The translations under genes and the position numbers were made by a program. A stretch of 64,000 nucleotides of DNA from Anaeromyxobacter sp. Lineage in GTDB: Bacteria; Myxococcota; Myxococcia; Myxococcales; Anaeromyxobacteraceae. Each line of letters opens with the position of its first letter. Position 1 is the stretch's first letter. A model generated the notes under the pieces. The model was given only the letters and a program-made list of their open reading frames with translations. It made no database searches and was not told the origin of the DNA. The stretch is from contig JADKCZ010000001.1 of the NCBI GenBank assembly GCA_016718565.1, positions 744,001 to 808,000 of the forward strand. The letters run 5' to 3'. Shown one piece after another: positions 28,533 through 37,196 of this stretch.

Positions 28533-30833
28533 ATGATCTCGAAGTGGAAGCTGAGCACCCAGATCGCCTTCTCCTTCGGGTTCGCGGTGGTCGCCATCTT
28601 CATGGGCGGGGCCATCGCCATGCTGGCCGTCCGCTCGGTGGCCTCGGCGGCGCAGGCGGGCGCCACGCCGGCCGAGCTCGCCCGCGGCGCCGCGCTCACC
28701 CTCTGGGTGGTGGGGCTCTGCATCCTGGCGGTGGCCGCCGCCGTGGGGGTGGCGGGGCTCAAGCTGCGCCGCTCGTTCCTGCAGGGCGTGCGGGACCTCG
28801 GCGCGGAGCTGGACCGGGTCACCGCCGAGGCGGCCGAGGGGCGGCTCTCGGTGCAGGCCTCGCCGGAGCGGGTGCTCCCGGACTTCCACCTGGTGGTGAC
28901 CGCGCTCGACGAGGTGATCGACTCCTTCGCCGCGCCCATCCGGTCGGCCCTGGCGCAGGGCTCGCGGTGCGCCCTGGGCGAGATGACCCAGGCCGACACG
29001 GGCGACCTCAAGGGCGACTTCCGCAGGCTCATCGAGATGCTCAACTGCGGCGCCTCGCTGGTGCAGCGGCTGGCCCGGGAGACCGAGCGCGTGGCCGGCG
29101 CCCTGCAGGAGGGGCGGCTCGAGGTCCGCGCCGCCACCGAGGGGCTGGAGGGGGCCTACCGGCGCATGGTGGACGGCTTCAACCTGGCCACCGCCACGCT
29201 GGTGGGCCACCTCGACGCCATGCCCACCCCGGCCATGATCGTCGACCGGGAGCTGCGCATCCGCTACCTCAACCGGGCCGGGCTGGGGCTGGTGCGCCGG
29301 CCGCTCGCCGAGGTGCTCGGGGCGCGCTGCGCCGACCACTTCCGCACCGGCGACTGCGGCCAGGCCGGCTGCGCCTGCGCCCGCGCCATGCGCGACGGCC
29401 GCGAGGCTGCCAGCGAGACGGTGGCCCGCCCGGAGGCAGGCACCTTCGAGATCGCCTACACCGGCTCGCCGCTGCGCGACGGGAAGGGCGCGGTGGTGGG
29501 GGCGCTGGAGGTGATCGTCGACCAGACGGCGGCGCGGCGGGCGCTGGCCCGCTCCGCCAAGGTGGCGGACTACCAGGCCCGGGCCACGGCGGTGGTGACC
29601 GGCGCCCTGCAGGGGCTGGCGCGCGGCGAGATGGCCGCAGCGCTGGCGCTGCCGCCCGGCGACGCCGAGACCACCGAGGTGCAGGCCACCTACCAGCAGG
29701 TGGCCCAGGCCATCGTGGGCAGCGGCGCCGCCGTGTCGCGCCTCATCGAGGACGTGGGCCGGCTCTCCGAGGCGGCGGTGGCCGGGGACCTGGCCGCGCG
29801 GGCCGACGAGCGGCGCCACCTGGGCGGGTTCCAGCGGGTGGTGGGCGGCGTCAACCGGACGCTGGAGTCCCTGCTGGCTCCGGTGGAGGAGGCCGACCGG
29901 GTGCTGCAGCAGCTGGCCGGCCGCGACCTCAGGGCCCGCGTCACCGGCAGCTACCTGGGCGGCCACGCCCGCATCCAGGAGTCCACCAACGCCACCGCGC
30001 AGGCGCTGCACGACGCGCTCTCGCAGGTGGCGGGCGCCGCCGGGCAGGTCTCGGACGCCGCCACCCAGATCGCCTCCTCGTCACAGGCGGTGGCCTCCGG
30101 CGCGTCCCACCAGGCGGCCTCCCTGCAGGAGACCAGCGGCAGCCTGGAGCGCGTGACCGGCATCACCCGCAAGGCGGCCGACGACGCCCAGTCGGCCAAC
30201 GGGCTGGCCCGGGCGGCCCGCGCCGCGGCCACCGAGGGCTCGGCCGCGGTGGGGCGGATGCAGGAGGCCATGTCGAAGATCCGGGCCTCGGCCGAGGGCA
30301 CCTCGCAGATCATCCGGGACATCAACGACATCGCCTTCCAGACCAACCTGCTGGCGCTCAACGCGGCCGTCGAGGCGGCGCGCGCGGGCGAGGCCGGGCG
30401 CGGCTTCTCGGTGGTGGCCGAGGAGGTGCGCTCCCTGGCGCTCCGGGCCAAGGTGGCGGCCCAGAAGACCGAGGCGCTGATCCGCGACTCGGTGAAGCAG
30501 GCCGGGGAGGGCGAGGTGACCTCCCGGCAGCTGGCGGCCAGCCTCGGCGAGATCGTGGGCGGCATCGGGCAGGTGTCGGACATCGTCTCGGAGATCGCGG
30601 CGGCGGCCAGGGAGCAGACCGGCGGCCTGGCGCAGGTGGCCCGGGCCATGGCGGAGGTGGACAAGGTGACCCAGCAGAACGCCGCCTCGGCCGAGGAGTC
30701 CTCCTCCGCGGCCAGCCAGCTGTCGGGCCAGGCCGAGGAGCTGTCGGCCATGGTGGGGGCGTTCAGGCTGGAGGAGGGCGGGGCCGCGCCGCACCGCGGC
30801 GCCCGCCGGCTGGAACCACACACGAGGAGCTGA
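28533..30833 (+). CDS. Methyl-accepting chemotaxis protein with PAS domain
   Basis: 766 residues; ATG with GGAGAG upstream. Two transmembrane helices (about 10-35 and 52-78) enclose a periplasmic loop of under 25 residues, so sensing is probably cytoplasmic. After HAMP-like segments comes a PAS domain (about 225-330, MPTPAMIVDRELRIRYLN), with a Cys cluster (DCGQAGCAC) that could bind metal or sense redox. Further HAMP-like repeats (about 380-490) lead to the signalling domain with its conserved tip (DIAFQTNLLALNAAVEAAR, about 596-614). There is no NWETF-type receptor-modification tail. Confidence 0.93.
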   Translation: MISKWKLSTQIAFSFGFAVVAIFMGGAIAMLAVRSVASAAQAGATPAELARGAALTLWVVGLCILAVAAAVGVAGLKLRRSFLQGVRDLGAELDRVTAEAAEGRLSVQASPERVLPDFHLVVTALDEVIDSFAAPIRSALAQGSRCALGEMTQADTGDLKGDFRRLIEMLNCGASLVQRLARETERVAGALQEGRLEVRAATEGLEGAYRRMVDGFNLATATLVGHLDAMPTPAMIVDRELRIRYLNRAGLGLVRRPLAEVLGARCADHFRTGDCGQAGCACARAMRDGREAASETVARPEAGTFEIAYTGSPLRDGKGAVVGALEVIVDQTAARRALARSAKVADYQARATAVVTGALQGLARGEMAAALALPPGDAETTEVQATYQQVAQAIVGSGAAVSRLIEDVGRLSEAAVAGDLAARADERRHLGGFQRVVGGVNRTLESLLAPVEEADRVLQQLAGRDLRARVTGSYLGGHARIQESTNATAQALHDALSQVAGAAGQVSDAATQIASSSQAVASGASHQAASLQETSGSLERVTGITRKAADDAQSANGLARAARAAATEGSAAVGRMQEAMSKIRASAEGTSQIIRDINDIAFQTNLLALNAAVEAARAGEAGRGFSVVAEEVRSLALRAKVAAQKTEALIRDSVKQAGEGEVTSRQLAASLGEIVGGIGQVSDIVSEIAAAAREQTGGLAQVARAMAEVDKVTQQNAASAEESSSAASQLSGQAEELSAMVGAFRLEEGGAAPHRGARRLEPHTRS

Positions 30834-30836
30834 GCC

Positions 30837-31199
30837 ATGACGACGTCCTGCTGGGAGGTCCCGCCGAGCGAGCTGGTGGAGCTCACGCCGCAGCGCGCCC
30901 GGGACCTGGTGGTGGAGTGCTTCTACTTCGCGCAGCACGAGACGCTGGCGCGGGTGAAGCAGCGCATGGGCGCGACCAGCGTGGACGACGCCTCCATCCG
31001 GGCCAACGTCCTCGGCGCGGTGCGGCTGGCGTTCAAGGAGACCGGGGGCGACTTCGACCACCCCTCGGTGAACTCGCTCCACTGCGCCATCGACGTGCTG
31101 GCGAAGCGGGCCGGGGCCTGGGGCACCCCCGACGACATCGTCCGGCACCACCACGACCAGATCCTGGCGATGCTGGGCCGGGTGGCGCGCCAGCGGTAG
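30837..31199 (+). CDS. Conserved-looking small protein co-transcribed with the chemoreceptor
   Basis: 120 residues, ATG three bases after the chemoreceptor stop, with GAGGAG upstream. Mostly helical, soluble, with no signal or membrane segment. It has several His and Cys (CFYFAQHE, HCAID, RHHHDQIL), which might bind a ligand or metal. The family is not recognised. The tight spacing and shared sigma-54 promoter make it a candidate partner of the receptor, for example an adaptor or accessory signalling protein. Confidence 0.75.
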   Translation: MTTSCWEVPPSELVELTPQRARDLVVECFYFAQHETLARVKQRMGATSVDDASIRANVLGAVRLAFKETGGDFDHPSVNSLHCAIDVLAKRAGAWGTPDDIVRHHHDQILAMLGRVARQR

Positions 31200-31245
31200 G
31201 TGGGCGGGCCGCGGCGCGGGAGCCCGGCCGCAGGTCGCGGCCCGG

Positions 31246-31860
31246 TCAGGCCGGGAGGCGCGCGGCGGCCTCGTCGATCTGGGCCCGCAGCGCGGCGTAC
31301 TCGCGGGTCACCGGGAACTGCGGGAACTCGCGGACCACGTTGTCGGGCGGGCGGAAGAGGAGGCCGGCGTCGGCGGCGCCCAGCATGGCGGTGTCGTTGT
31401 AGGAGTCGCCGGCGGCGATGACCCGGAAGGCCAGGGCCTGGAAGGCCTTCACGGCGGCCCGCTTCTGGTCGGGCAGGCGCAGGTGGTAGCCGCTGACGAA
31501 CCCCTGGGGGTCGGTCTCGAGCCGGTGGCAGAAGAGGGTGGGCATGCCGAGCTGGGCCATCAGCGGCATGCCGAACTCGTAGAAGGTGTCGGAGAGGATG
31601 ACCACCTGGTAGCGCAGCCGGAGCGCGTCGAGGAAGTCCCTGGCCCCGGGCTCGGGCGAGAGCCCGGCGATGACCTGCTGGATGTCGGGCAGGCCGAGCC
31701 CGTGCCGGCGCAGCAGCGCCAGCCGGAAGGACATCAGCTTGTCGTAGTCGGGCTCGTCGCGGGTGGTGCGGCGCAGCTCGGGGATGCCGGTGCGCTCGGA
31801 GAAGGCGATCCAGATCTCGGGGACCAGCACGCCTTCGAGGTCGAGGCAGACGATCTGCAC
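31246..31860 (-). CDS. thrH: ThrH: phosphoserine phosphatase / homoserine phosphotransferase
   Basis: 204 residues, the normal ThrH length, with a GTG start at 31860. The HAD motif I reads CLDLEGVLVPEIW, the ThrH variant in which the second Asp of DxD is Glu. Motif II is VVILSDTFYEF and motif III/IV includes RVIAAGDSYND. ThrH in Pseudomonas hydrolyses phosphoserine and can transfer its phosphate to homoserine. Monocistronic with its own probable promoter; the P-type ATPase gene ends 93 bases upstream. Confidence 0.93.
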   Translation of the reverse strand: MQIVCLDLEGVLVPEIWIAFSERTGIPELRRTTRDEPDYDKLMSFRLALLRRHGLGLPDIQQVIAGLSPEPGARDFLDALRLRYQVVILSDTFYEFGMPLMAQLGMPTLFCHRLETDPQGFVSGYHLRLPDQKRAAVKAFQALAFRVIAAGDSYNDTAMLGAADAGLLFRPPDNVVREFPQFPVTREYAALRAQIDEAAARLPA

Positions 31861-31895
31861 GTGTTCCGCTCCGTGGGACGGTGGGTGGAGCGGGC

Positions 31896-31901
31896 ATCCT
31901 A
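31896..31901 (-). promoter_or_regulatory. Extended -10 promoter of thrH
   Basis: On the minus strand the sequence is TGCTAGGAT, an extended -10 (TGn-TAGGAT) about 35 bases before the GTG start. No good -35 is seen, which extended -10 promoters tolerate. Confidence 0.4.
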
Positions 31902-31953
31902 GCAGAGGGGGGCTGGCCGGGCGCCCAGGCCCACAGGGCCCGTGCCCCACCCG

Positions 31954-34710
31954 TCACCCCACCGCCCGCGCCCGCAGCCGCGCCCGCTCCACCCACTTCA
32001 CCAGCTCGTCCACGCCGAGCAGCAGCGCGGGCCCGAGCACCAGGAGCGGCCAGGCCTGCCAGGGCAGCGGGGCGGTGGCGAAGGCCTCCTGCAGCGGGGG
32101 CAGGTGCAGCACGACCACCAGCACGGCGGCCTCCACGGCCAGGCCGAGCGCCAGCAGCGGGTTCTTGCCGCGCACCGACAGGAAGGAGAGCCGCTCGGAG
32201 CGGCAGGCGAAGAGGTTGCCCATCTGGCAGAACACGATGGCGGCCAGCGCGGCGCTGGTGGCCTGCCGCTGCAGCGCGGCCACCTCGGGGGAGGCGGCGT
32301 GGGCCAGCAGGGCCGGGGCCACCTGGCGGAGGCCGTCGAGGCCGACGCCGTGGGCCAGCCAGACCCCGGCGTAGGCCGCCATGCAGGCCAGGGCCTGCAC
32401 GCCGCCCAGGCGGAGGTAGGCCCGCAGGAGCAGCCGGCGGTCGAGCAGCGGGGCGTCCTTGCGGCGCGGCGGGCGCTGCATCAGCCCGGGCTCGGGCGGC
32501 TCGCCGCCCAGCGCCAGCGCCGGCACCATGTCGGTGCCCACGTCCACGGCCAGGATCTGCAGGATGGTCAGCGCCGGCGGGATGCGCAGCGCCGCCATGG
32601 CCAGGAAGGGCACCAGCTCCGGCACGTTGGAGGTGAGGATGTAGGTCAGGAACTTCCTGACGTTGCGGAACAGGCTGCGCCCCTCCTCGATGGCCACCAC
32701 GATGGAGCCGAAGTCGTCGTCGAGCAGCACCAGGTCGGCGGCGCCGCGCGCCACGTCGGTGCCGGAGGCGCCCATGGCGATGCCCACGTGCGCGGCGCGC
32801 AGGGCGGGCGCGTCGTTGATGCCGTCGCCGGTGACGGCCACCACCTCCCCGAGCGCCTGGTAGGCGCGCACCAGCCGGAGCTTCTGCTCGGGCACCACCC
32901 GGGCGAAGAGCAGCGGGGCCTTGCTCCCCAGCAGGCGCCGCAGCGCCTCGTCGTCCAGCGCCGCCAGCTCGGCGCCGGTGACGGCCCGGGTGTCGGCCGG
33001 CAGCCCCACCTCGCGCGCCACCGCCAGCGCCGTGCCGGGCCCGTCGCCGGTCACCACCGTGACGGTGAGCCCGGCCTCGCGGCAGCGGGCCAGGGCCTCG
33101 GCGGCGCCGCGGCGCGGCGGGTCGTCCAGGCCGAGCAGGCCCACCAGGGTGAGCCCGGCCTCCAGCGCGCCGTCCGCCAGCCCGGCCGGCGCGGCCCGCA
33201 CCGCCACGGCCAGCACCCGGTGGCCCAGCGCCGCCAGCCGCTCGGCCTGCCCCTGCGCCGCGGCGCGGCCCGGCTCGTCGAGCGGCGTCGCGCCGCCGCC
33301 GCCGAGCGCGGCGGTGCAGCGGGCCAGCACCTCCGAGGGCGCCCCCTTCACCAGCGCCAGCGGCGCGCCCAGCGGCACGCCGGCCCCCGGCAGCGCCCAG
33401 GCCACCACCACCGTCATCATGCGGCGGGCCGGGTCGAAGGGGAGCTCGCGCTGGCGCGGCGCCGCGCGGGCCAGGGCCACCGGGTCCAGGCCGTGCGCCC
33501 GGGCCGCGTCGAGCAGGGCGGCCTCCAGGGGATCCCGCGCCACCGCGCGCGCCTCGCCCGGCCCGGCCACCGTGGCCGCCTCGGTGCACAGCGCCCCGGC
33601 GGCCAGCAGCAGCCGCAGGGGGCCGGCCGCCTCCCCGGCCAGCAGCGCCGCCGGGCCGGCCGGGGTCCAGGCCGCCCGCACCGCCAGGTGGTTCTCCGTC
33701 AGCGTGCCGGTCTTGTCGGTGCACACCACCGTGACGGCCGAGAGGGTCTCGATGGCCGGCAGCCGGCGCACCAGCACCCGCCGCCGCGCCATGCGCTGCA
33801 CGCCGAGCGCCAGGGACAGGGTCACGGTGGGCAAGAGCCCCTCCGGCACGTTGGCCACCACGATGCCGATGGCGAAGAGCAGCGCCTCCGGCAGCGTGAA
33901 CCCCACCAGCCAGTAGGCCAGGGCGAAGACCAGGAGCCCCATGCCCACCGCCACGCCGGTGACGGTGCGCACCAGCCGCGCCACCTGCACCGACAGGGTG
34001 GAGGGCTCGCGCACCACCTCCGCGGTGAGCCGGGCCACCTCGCCGAGGGCGGTGGCCCCGGCGGTGGCGTACACCAGCGCGCGCCCGCGGCCGCCCACCA
34101 CGGTGGCGCCGGCCAGCACCACCGAGCCGGCCTGGGCCGCCACGGCGCAGAGCGGCTCGGCGGGCGCGGGGGCGCGCGACACCGGGGTGGACTCGCCGGT
34201 GAGGAGCGAGAGGTCCACCCGCAGCCGGTCGCCGGCCAGCAGCCGGGCGTCGGCCGGGACCAGGTCGCCCAGGCCGAGCTCGATGACGTCGCCCCGCACC
34301 AGCCCGCGCGCCGGCACCAGCGTGAGCGCGCCGTCGCGCCAGGCGCGGGCCTGGTGCGGCAGCTGCCGGCGCAGCGCCGCCAGGGCCCGTCCGGCGCGCC
34401 GCTCCTGCCAGAAGGAGAAGGCGCCGTTGACCACCACCACCGCCCAGATGGCCCAGCCGAGCTCGGGCGTGCCGGAGGCGAAGGCCAGCCCGCCGGCCGC
34501 CCAGAGCAGGAGCGCCATGAAGTGGGTGACCTGCGCGGCCAGCTCGCGCCACACGGAGGGGCCGCGCGGCTCCGGCAGCTCGTTCGGCCCCTCGCGCGCG
34601 CCGCGCGCCGCGGCCTCGCCGCCGGAGAGGCCGCCCGGCGACGCCCCGAGCGCCCCGAGCAGCGCCTCGGTGGTCAGCGCCCACGGGCGCTCCTTGGCCG
34701 GCGACGGCAT
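31954..34710 (-). CDS. P2C-like (Na+/K+-ATPase alpha type) P-type ATPase
   Basis: 918 residues. All P-type motifs are present: TGES (171-174), phosphorylated Asp in DKTGT (about 332), KGAP (455), TGD (554) and TGDGINDAP (about 628). The membrane motifs match the P2C (Na+/K+-ATPase) group: VANVPEGLLPTV in M4, LTSNVPELVPF in M5 and AVDVGTDMVPA in M6, with the acidic residues that coordinate K+ and Na+ in animal pumps conserved. The C-terminal RLLLRAYLRLGGVQAL segment also resembles the alpha subunit. No beta-subunit gene is adjacent. The cation is inferred (Na+ and/or K+). Confidence 0.88.
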   Translation of the reverse strand: MPSPAKERPWALTTEALLGALGASPGGLSGGEAAARGAREGPNELPEPRGPSVWRELAAQVTHFMALLLWAAGGLAFASGTPELGWAIWAVVVVNGAFSFWQERRAGRALAALRRQLPHQARAWRDGALTLVPARGLVRGDVIELGLGDLVPADARLLAGDRLRVDLSLLTGESTPVSRAPAPAEPLCAVAAQAGSVVLAGATVVGGRGRALVYATAGATALGEVARLTAEVVREPSTLSVQVARLVRTVTGVAVGMGLLVFALAYWLVGFTLPEALLFAIGIVVANVPEGLLPTVTLSLALGVQRMARRRVLVRRLPAIETLSAVTVVCTDKTGTLTENHLAVRAAWTPAGPAALLAGEAAGPLRLLLAAGALCTEAATVAGPGEARAVARDPLEAALLDAARAHGLDPVALARAAPRQRELPFDPARRMMTVVVAWALPGAGVPLGAPLALVKGAPSEVLARCTAALGGGGATPLDEPGRAAAQGQAERLAALGHRVLAVAVRAAPAGLADGALEAGLTLVGLLGLDDPPRRGAAEALARCREAGLTVTVVTGDGPGTALAVAREVGLPADTRAVTGAELAALDDEALRRLLGSKAPLLFARVVPEQKLRLVRAYQALGEVVAVTGDGINDAPALRAAHVGIAMGASGTDVARGAADLVLLDDDFGSIVVAIEEGRSLFRNVRKFLTYILTSNVPELVPFLAMAALRIPPALTILQILAVDVGTDMVPALALGGEPPEPGLMQRPPRRKDAPLLDRRLLLRAYLRLGGVQALACMAAYAGVWLAHGVGLDGLRQVAPALLAHAASPEVAALQRQATSAALAAIVFCQMGNLFACRSERLSFLSVRGKNPLLALGLAVEAAVLVVVLHLPPLQEAFATAPLPWQAWPLLVLGPALLLGVDELVKWVERARLRARAVG

Positions 34711-34882
34711 GGCCCCTTCTCCCGGGGCCGACGATAGGCAGGTTCCGCGAGGGCGGGCCGGCGGGACCCGGCGGGGTGCGGCAGGGGACCGCGATCGCCA
34801 TCACCTGGCGCCGCCGGCTCGCGGTGGCCCCTCCTCCGCGCCTCCCCGCGGCCCCCTCCCGCGTGCGAAGCTCCCGCCCGCC

Positions 34883-35326
34883 ATGGCCAAGCGAGAGAAG
34901 GACGCGCCTCCGGCGCCCCCGCCCGGTCCCTTCAACGCGGCCTTCGCCGCGCTGGCCGGACGGCTGCCGGCGGCCGCGCCCGACCCGGCCCGCCCGCCCG
35001 CCGCTCCCGCCGGGTCCGCCCCCGGCGTCGCCGCGAACGCCGCCGCCCCCACCCGCGAGCCCCCGCCGGCGCCCCCGCCCAGGCCCGGACCGGCTCGCGC
35101 GGTGGTCCGCATGGAGCGGAGCGGGCGCGGCGGCAAGGTGGTCACGGTGGTGGAGAAGCTGGGCCTGCGTCCGCGCGACCTGGAGGCCTGGCTCTCCGAC
35201 CTGAAGCGCTCGCTGGGCTGCGGCGGCGTCATCGAGGGCGACGCCCTGGTGCTGCAGGGCGACAACCGGGAGCGGATCGGCAGGCTGCTCGAGGCCCGCG
35301 GCGTCCGCAAGGTCACGGTGGCCTGA
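34883..35326 (+). CDS. SUI1/YciH-like translation initiation factor
   Basis: 147 residues. After a Pro/Ala-rich low-complexity N-terminus (about 1-70) comes a compact SUI1/eIF1 domain (about 73-147): VVRMERSGRGGKVVTVVEKL, DLEAWLSDLKRSLGCGGVIEGDALVLQGD and a final KVTV strand. YciH-type proteins resemble eIF1 and affect start-codon selection in vitro, though most bacteria lack them. The N-terminal extension is not part of the family core. The 172-bp gap to the P-type ATPase start shows a minus-strand TATCGT near 34733 as a possible -10 for the pump. Confidence 0.9.
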   Translation: MAKREKDAPPAPPPGPFNAAFAALAGRLPAAAPDPARPPAAPAGSAPGVAANAAAPTREPPPAPPPRPGPARAVVRMERSGRGGKVVTVVEKLGLRPRDLEAWLSDLKRSLGCGGVIEGDALVLQGDNRERIGRLLEARGVRKVTVA

Positions 35327-35376
35327 GAGGCCGCCAGGCGGTCACCTCCCGTGGCCGGCCCGGCCGAGGTGCCTCC

Positions 35377-36870
35377 TCAGGCGCCCTGCCGCCCGCCCCG
35401 CGGCGCCCGCCGCGCCAGCACCTCGTCGGCGTAGCCGCGCTCGTCGGTCACGTCGCGCACCACCAGCGGCTCGAGCCAGGCCGGCAGGAACGGCCCGCCC
35501 GCGCCGCCGGCCTCGCCCGCCTCGTCCCCGGCCACCGGCACGCCCACGGCCGGCGCCTGCCCGCCCGGCGCCTCGGCCACCGCCAGGACCAGCCGCCGGT
35601 CGAGGTACTCGTCGAGCCTCCAGCCGGGCAGGGCGATGGGCCGGTGGCAGCGCTTCACCACCCGGCGCCCCTCGGTGAGCGGCCAGAGCGCCTCGAGGTC
35701 GCCGCGCGACAGCGGCGCCAGGCCGCCACCCCCGGCCCGGTAGGCCCGCTCGCCGCCGGCGTCGCGCACCACCACCACCCGCCCGCGCCCGCCGCCCTCC
35801 GGCACCCAGCCCTGCTCGAGCTCCTCCACCGCCGCGCCGGCTGCCTCGGCGGGCAGCCCGGTCAGCAGCAGCCGCCGCTCGACCACCGGCTGGTCCTGCC
35901 AGCCTCGGCGCGCCTCGAGCGCGCCCACCACGACGTAGGCCAGGTCGAGCAGCGGCGTGGCCTGGGGCCCGAGGTGGTGCGCCTCCAGCAGCGCCCAGGC
36001 GTCCTCCACCCGCCTGGCCGCCAGCCGCCCGAGCGCCACCAGGCCGGGCCTGAGATCGGCGTCGCCGGCCCCGCGGCCGCGCCAGCGGGTCCGCTCGGCG
36101 GCCGCCTCCACCAGCGCCGCCTCCAGCGCGCGGTGCGCCACCAGGCCGTCGTGCCACTCGCCCAGCACCTCCTGCAGCCCCCGCAGCGCCTCCACCGCGG
36201 AGGTGGCGTCGGCGCCGGTGGCGCCGCGCAGCGGCTCCAGCAGGTAGCGCAGCCGCTTGGCCTCCAGCCGGGCCCGGTGCAGCGCCGCCTCGTCGTCGGC
36301 GCCGGCCACGCCCCGCAGGGCCTCGCGCAGCGCCGCCACCCGGGCCCGGAGCGGCGGGGCCAGCGCGGCGGCCAGCGTGGCGGGCGCGCCGGGCGGGGGC
36401 GCGGCGGCCTGGGGGGCGGCGCGGGCCAGGCGGCGGGACAGGCGGGGCAGGGCCTTCGAGAGCTTGGGCAGCGCGCGCGCCGCCACCGCGGCGGCGCCGC
36501 GCTGCTGCGCCCGCTCCACGCGGTCGGCCACCCAGTCGAGGGCCCCGCGGTAGGGGGCCTGCAGCCGCTCGCGGGCGCCGGCCAGCCAGGCGCCCAGCAC
36601 CTCCGCGTCGCGGGCCTGGCCGGTGCGGCCGGCGGCCCGGCGCAGCCTGCGCCGCTGCTTCTCGGTGGCGGCGCCGCCCAGCAGCGGCTCGAGCGCGTCC
36701 AGGGTGGCGCGCAGGCGCCGCAGCGCCACCCGCAGGTCGTGCAGCGCCTCGCCCTGGCCGGGCACCAGCAGGCGGGCGGCCGCGGCCTCCACCTCGGCGG
36801 CGCGGGCCAGGGCCATCACCCGCGCGCCGGGGGCGGGCGGGCCATCGAGCAGCTCGTCGTCGAGGCGCAT
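35377..36870 (-). CDS. CHAD domain protein with C-terminal CYTH/TTM domain
   Basis: 497 residues. The N-terminal CHAD domain (about 20-300) has the His-rich helical repeats HDLRVALRRLRATLDAL and HRARLEAKRLRYLLEPL that bind polyphosphate. The C-terminal part (about 335-490) has CYTH/triphosphate-tunnel features: VERRLLLTGLP, LEQGWVPE, VVKRCHRPI, GWRLDEYLDRRLVLAVAEA and the closing DVTDERGYADEVLARR. CYTH usually precedes CHAD, so the order here is reversed. Likely role: binding or hydrolysis of polyphosphate or another triphosphate. Confidence 0.85.
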   Translation of the reverse strand: MRLDDELLDGPPAPGARVMALARAAEVEAAAARLLVPGQGEALHDLRVALRRLRATLDALEPLLGGAATEKQRRRLRRAAGRTGQARDAEVLGAWLAGARERLQAPYRGALDWVADRVERAQQRGAAAVAARALPKLSKALPRLSRRLARAAPQAAAPPPGAPATLAAALAPPLRARVAALREALRGVAGADDEAALHRARLEAKRLRYLLEPLRGATGADATSAVEALRGLQEVLGEWHDGLVAHRALEAALVEAAAERTRWRGRGAGDADLRPGLVALGRLAARRVEDAWALLEAHHLGPQATPLLDLAYVVVGALEARRGWQDQPVVERRLLLTGLPAEAAGAAVEELEQGWVPEGGGRGRVVVVRDAGGERAYRAGGGGLAPLSRGDLEALWPLTEGRRVVKRCHRPIALPGWRLDEYLDRRLVLAVAEAPGGQAPAVGVPVAGDEAGEAGGAGGPFLPAWLEPLVVRDVTDERGYADEVLARRAPRGGRQGA

Positions 36871-36881
36871 GGGGGACGAGG

Positions 36882-37160
36882 CTACTTCCTCAGGCACTCG
36901 CTCATGAAGGCCTTCCGCTCGGCGCCCTTCTTGCCGGCCGCCTGGGCGTTGCAGTCCTTCATGCGCTGCTGCTGCGGGGTGGCGCCGGGCGCGGCGGCCT
37001 CGCCCTTCAGGCAGCGCGACATGAACCGCTTCCGCTCCGGGCCCGTCTGGCCGGTCGCCTGCTCGTTGCAGGCCCGCATGCGGGCCTGCTGGGCGTTCTC
37101 GGCGGCGAGGGCCGGCCCGGCCAGGGCCAGGCAGAGGGCGGCGACGAGGAGGCGGGTCAT
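36882..37160 (-). CDS. psiF: PsiF-repeat secreted protein
   Basis: 92 residues with a signal peptide ending GPALAAE. The mature protein is two PsiF repeats of about 30 residues: RMRACNEQATGQTGPERKRF with MSRCLKG, and RMKDCNAQAAGKKGAERKAF with MSECLRK, each with a pair of Cys. In E. coli PsiF is phosphate-starvation induced, function unknown. It lies 12 bases upstream of the CHAD-CYTH gene, which supports a phosphate/polyphosphate theme. Confidence 0.92.
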   Translation of the reverse strand: MTRLLVAALCLALAGPALAAENAQQARMRACNEQATGQTGPERKRFMSRCLKGEAAAPGATPQQQRMKDCNAQAAGKKGAERKAFMSECLRK

Positions 37161-37196
37161 GGGGGCTCCCGGAGGCGGTGGAGCCGCAGCATACCC

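Noticed and set aside
26121..30011. Very long open frame antisense to the peptidase and chemoreceptor genes
   Set aside because: It is a by-product of extreme third-position GC bias. The product is His/Gly/Leu-rich with no family features, while the plus strand encodes two clear protein families.
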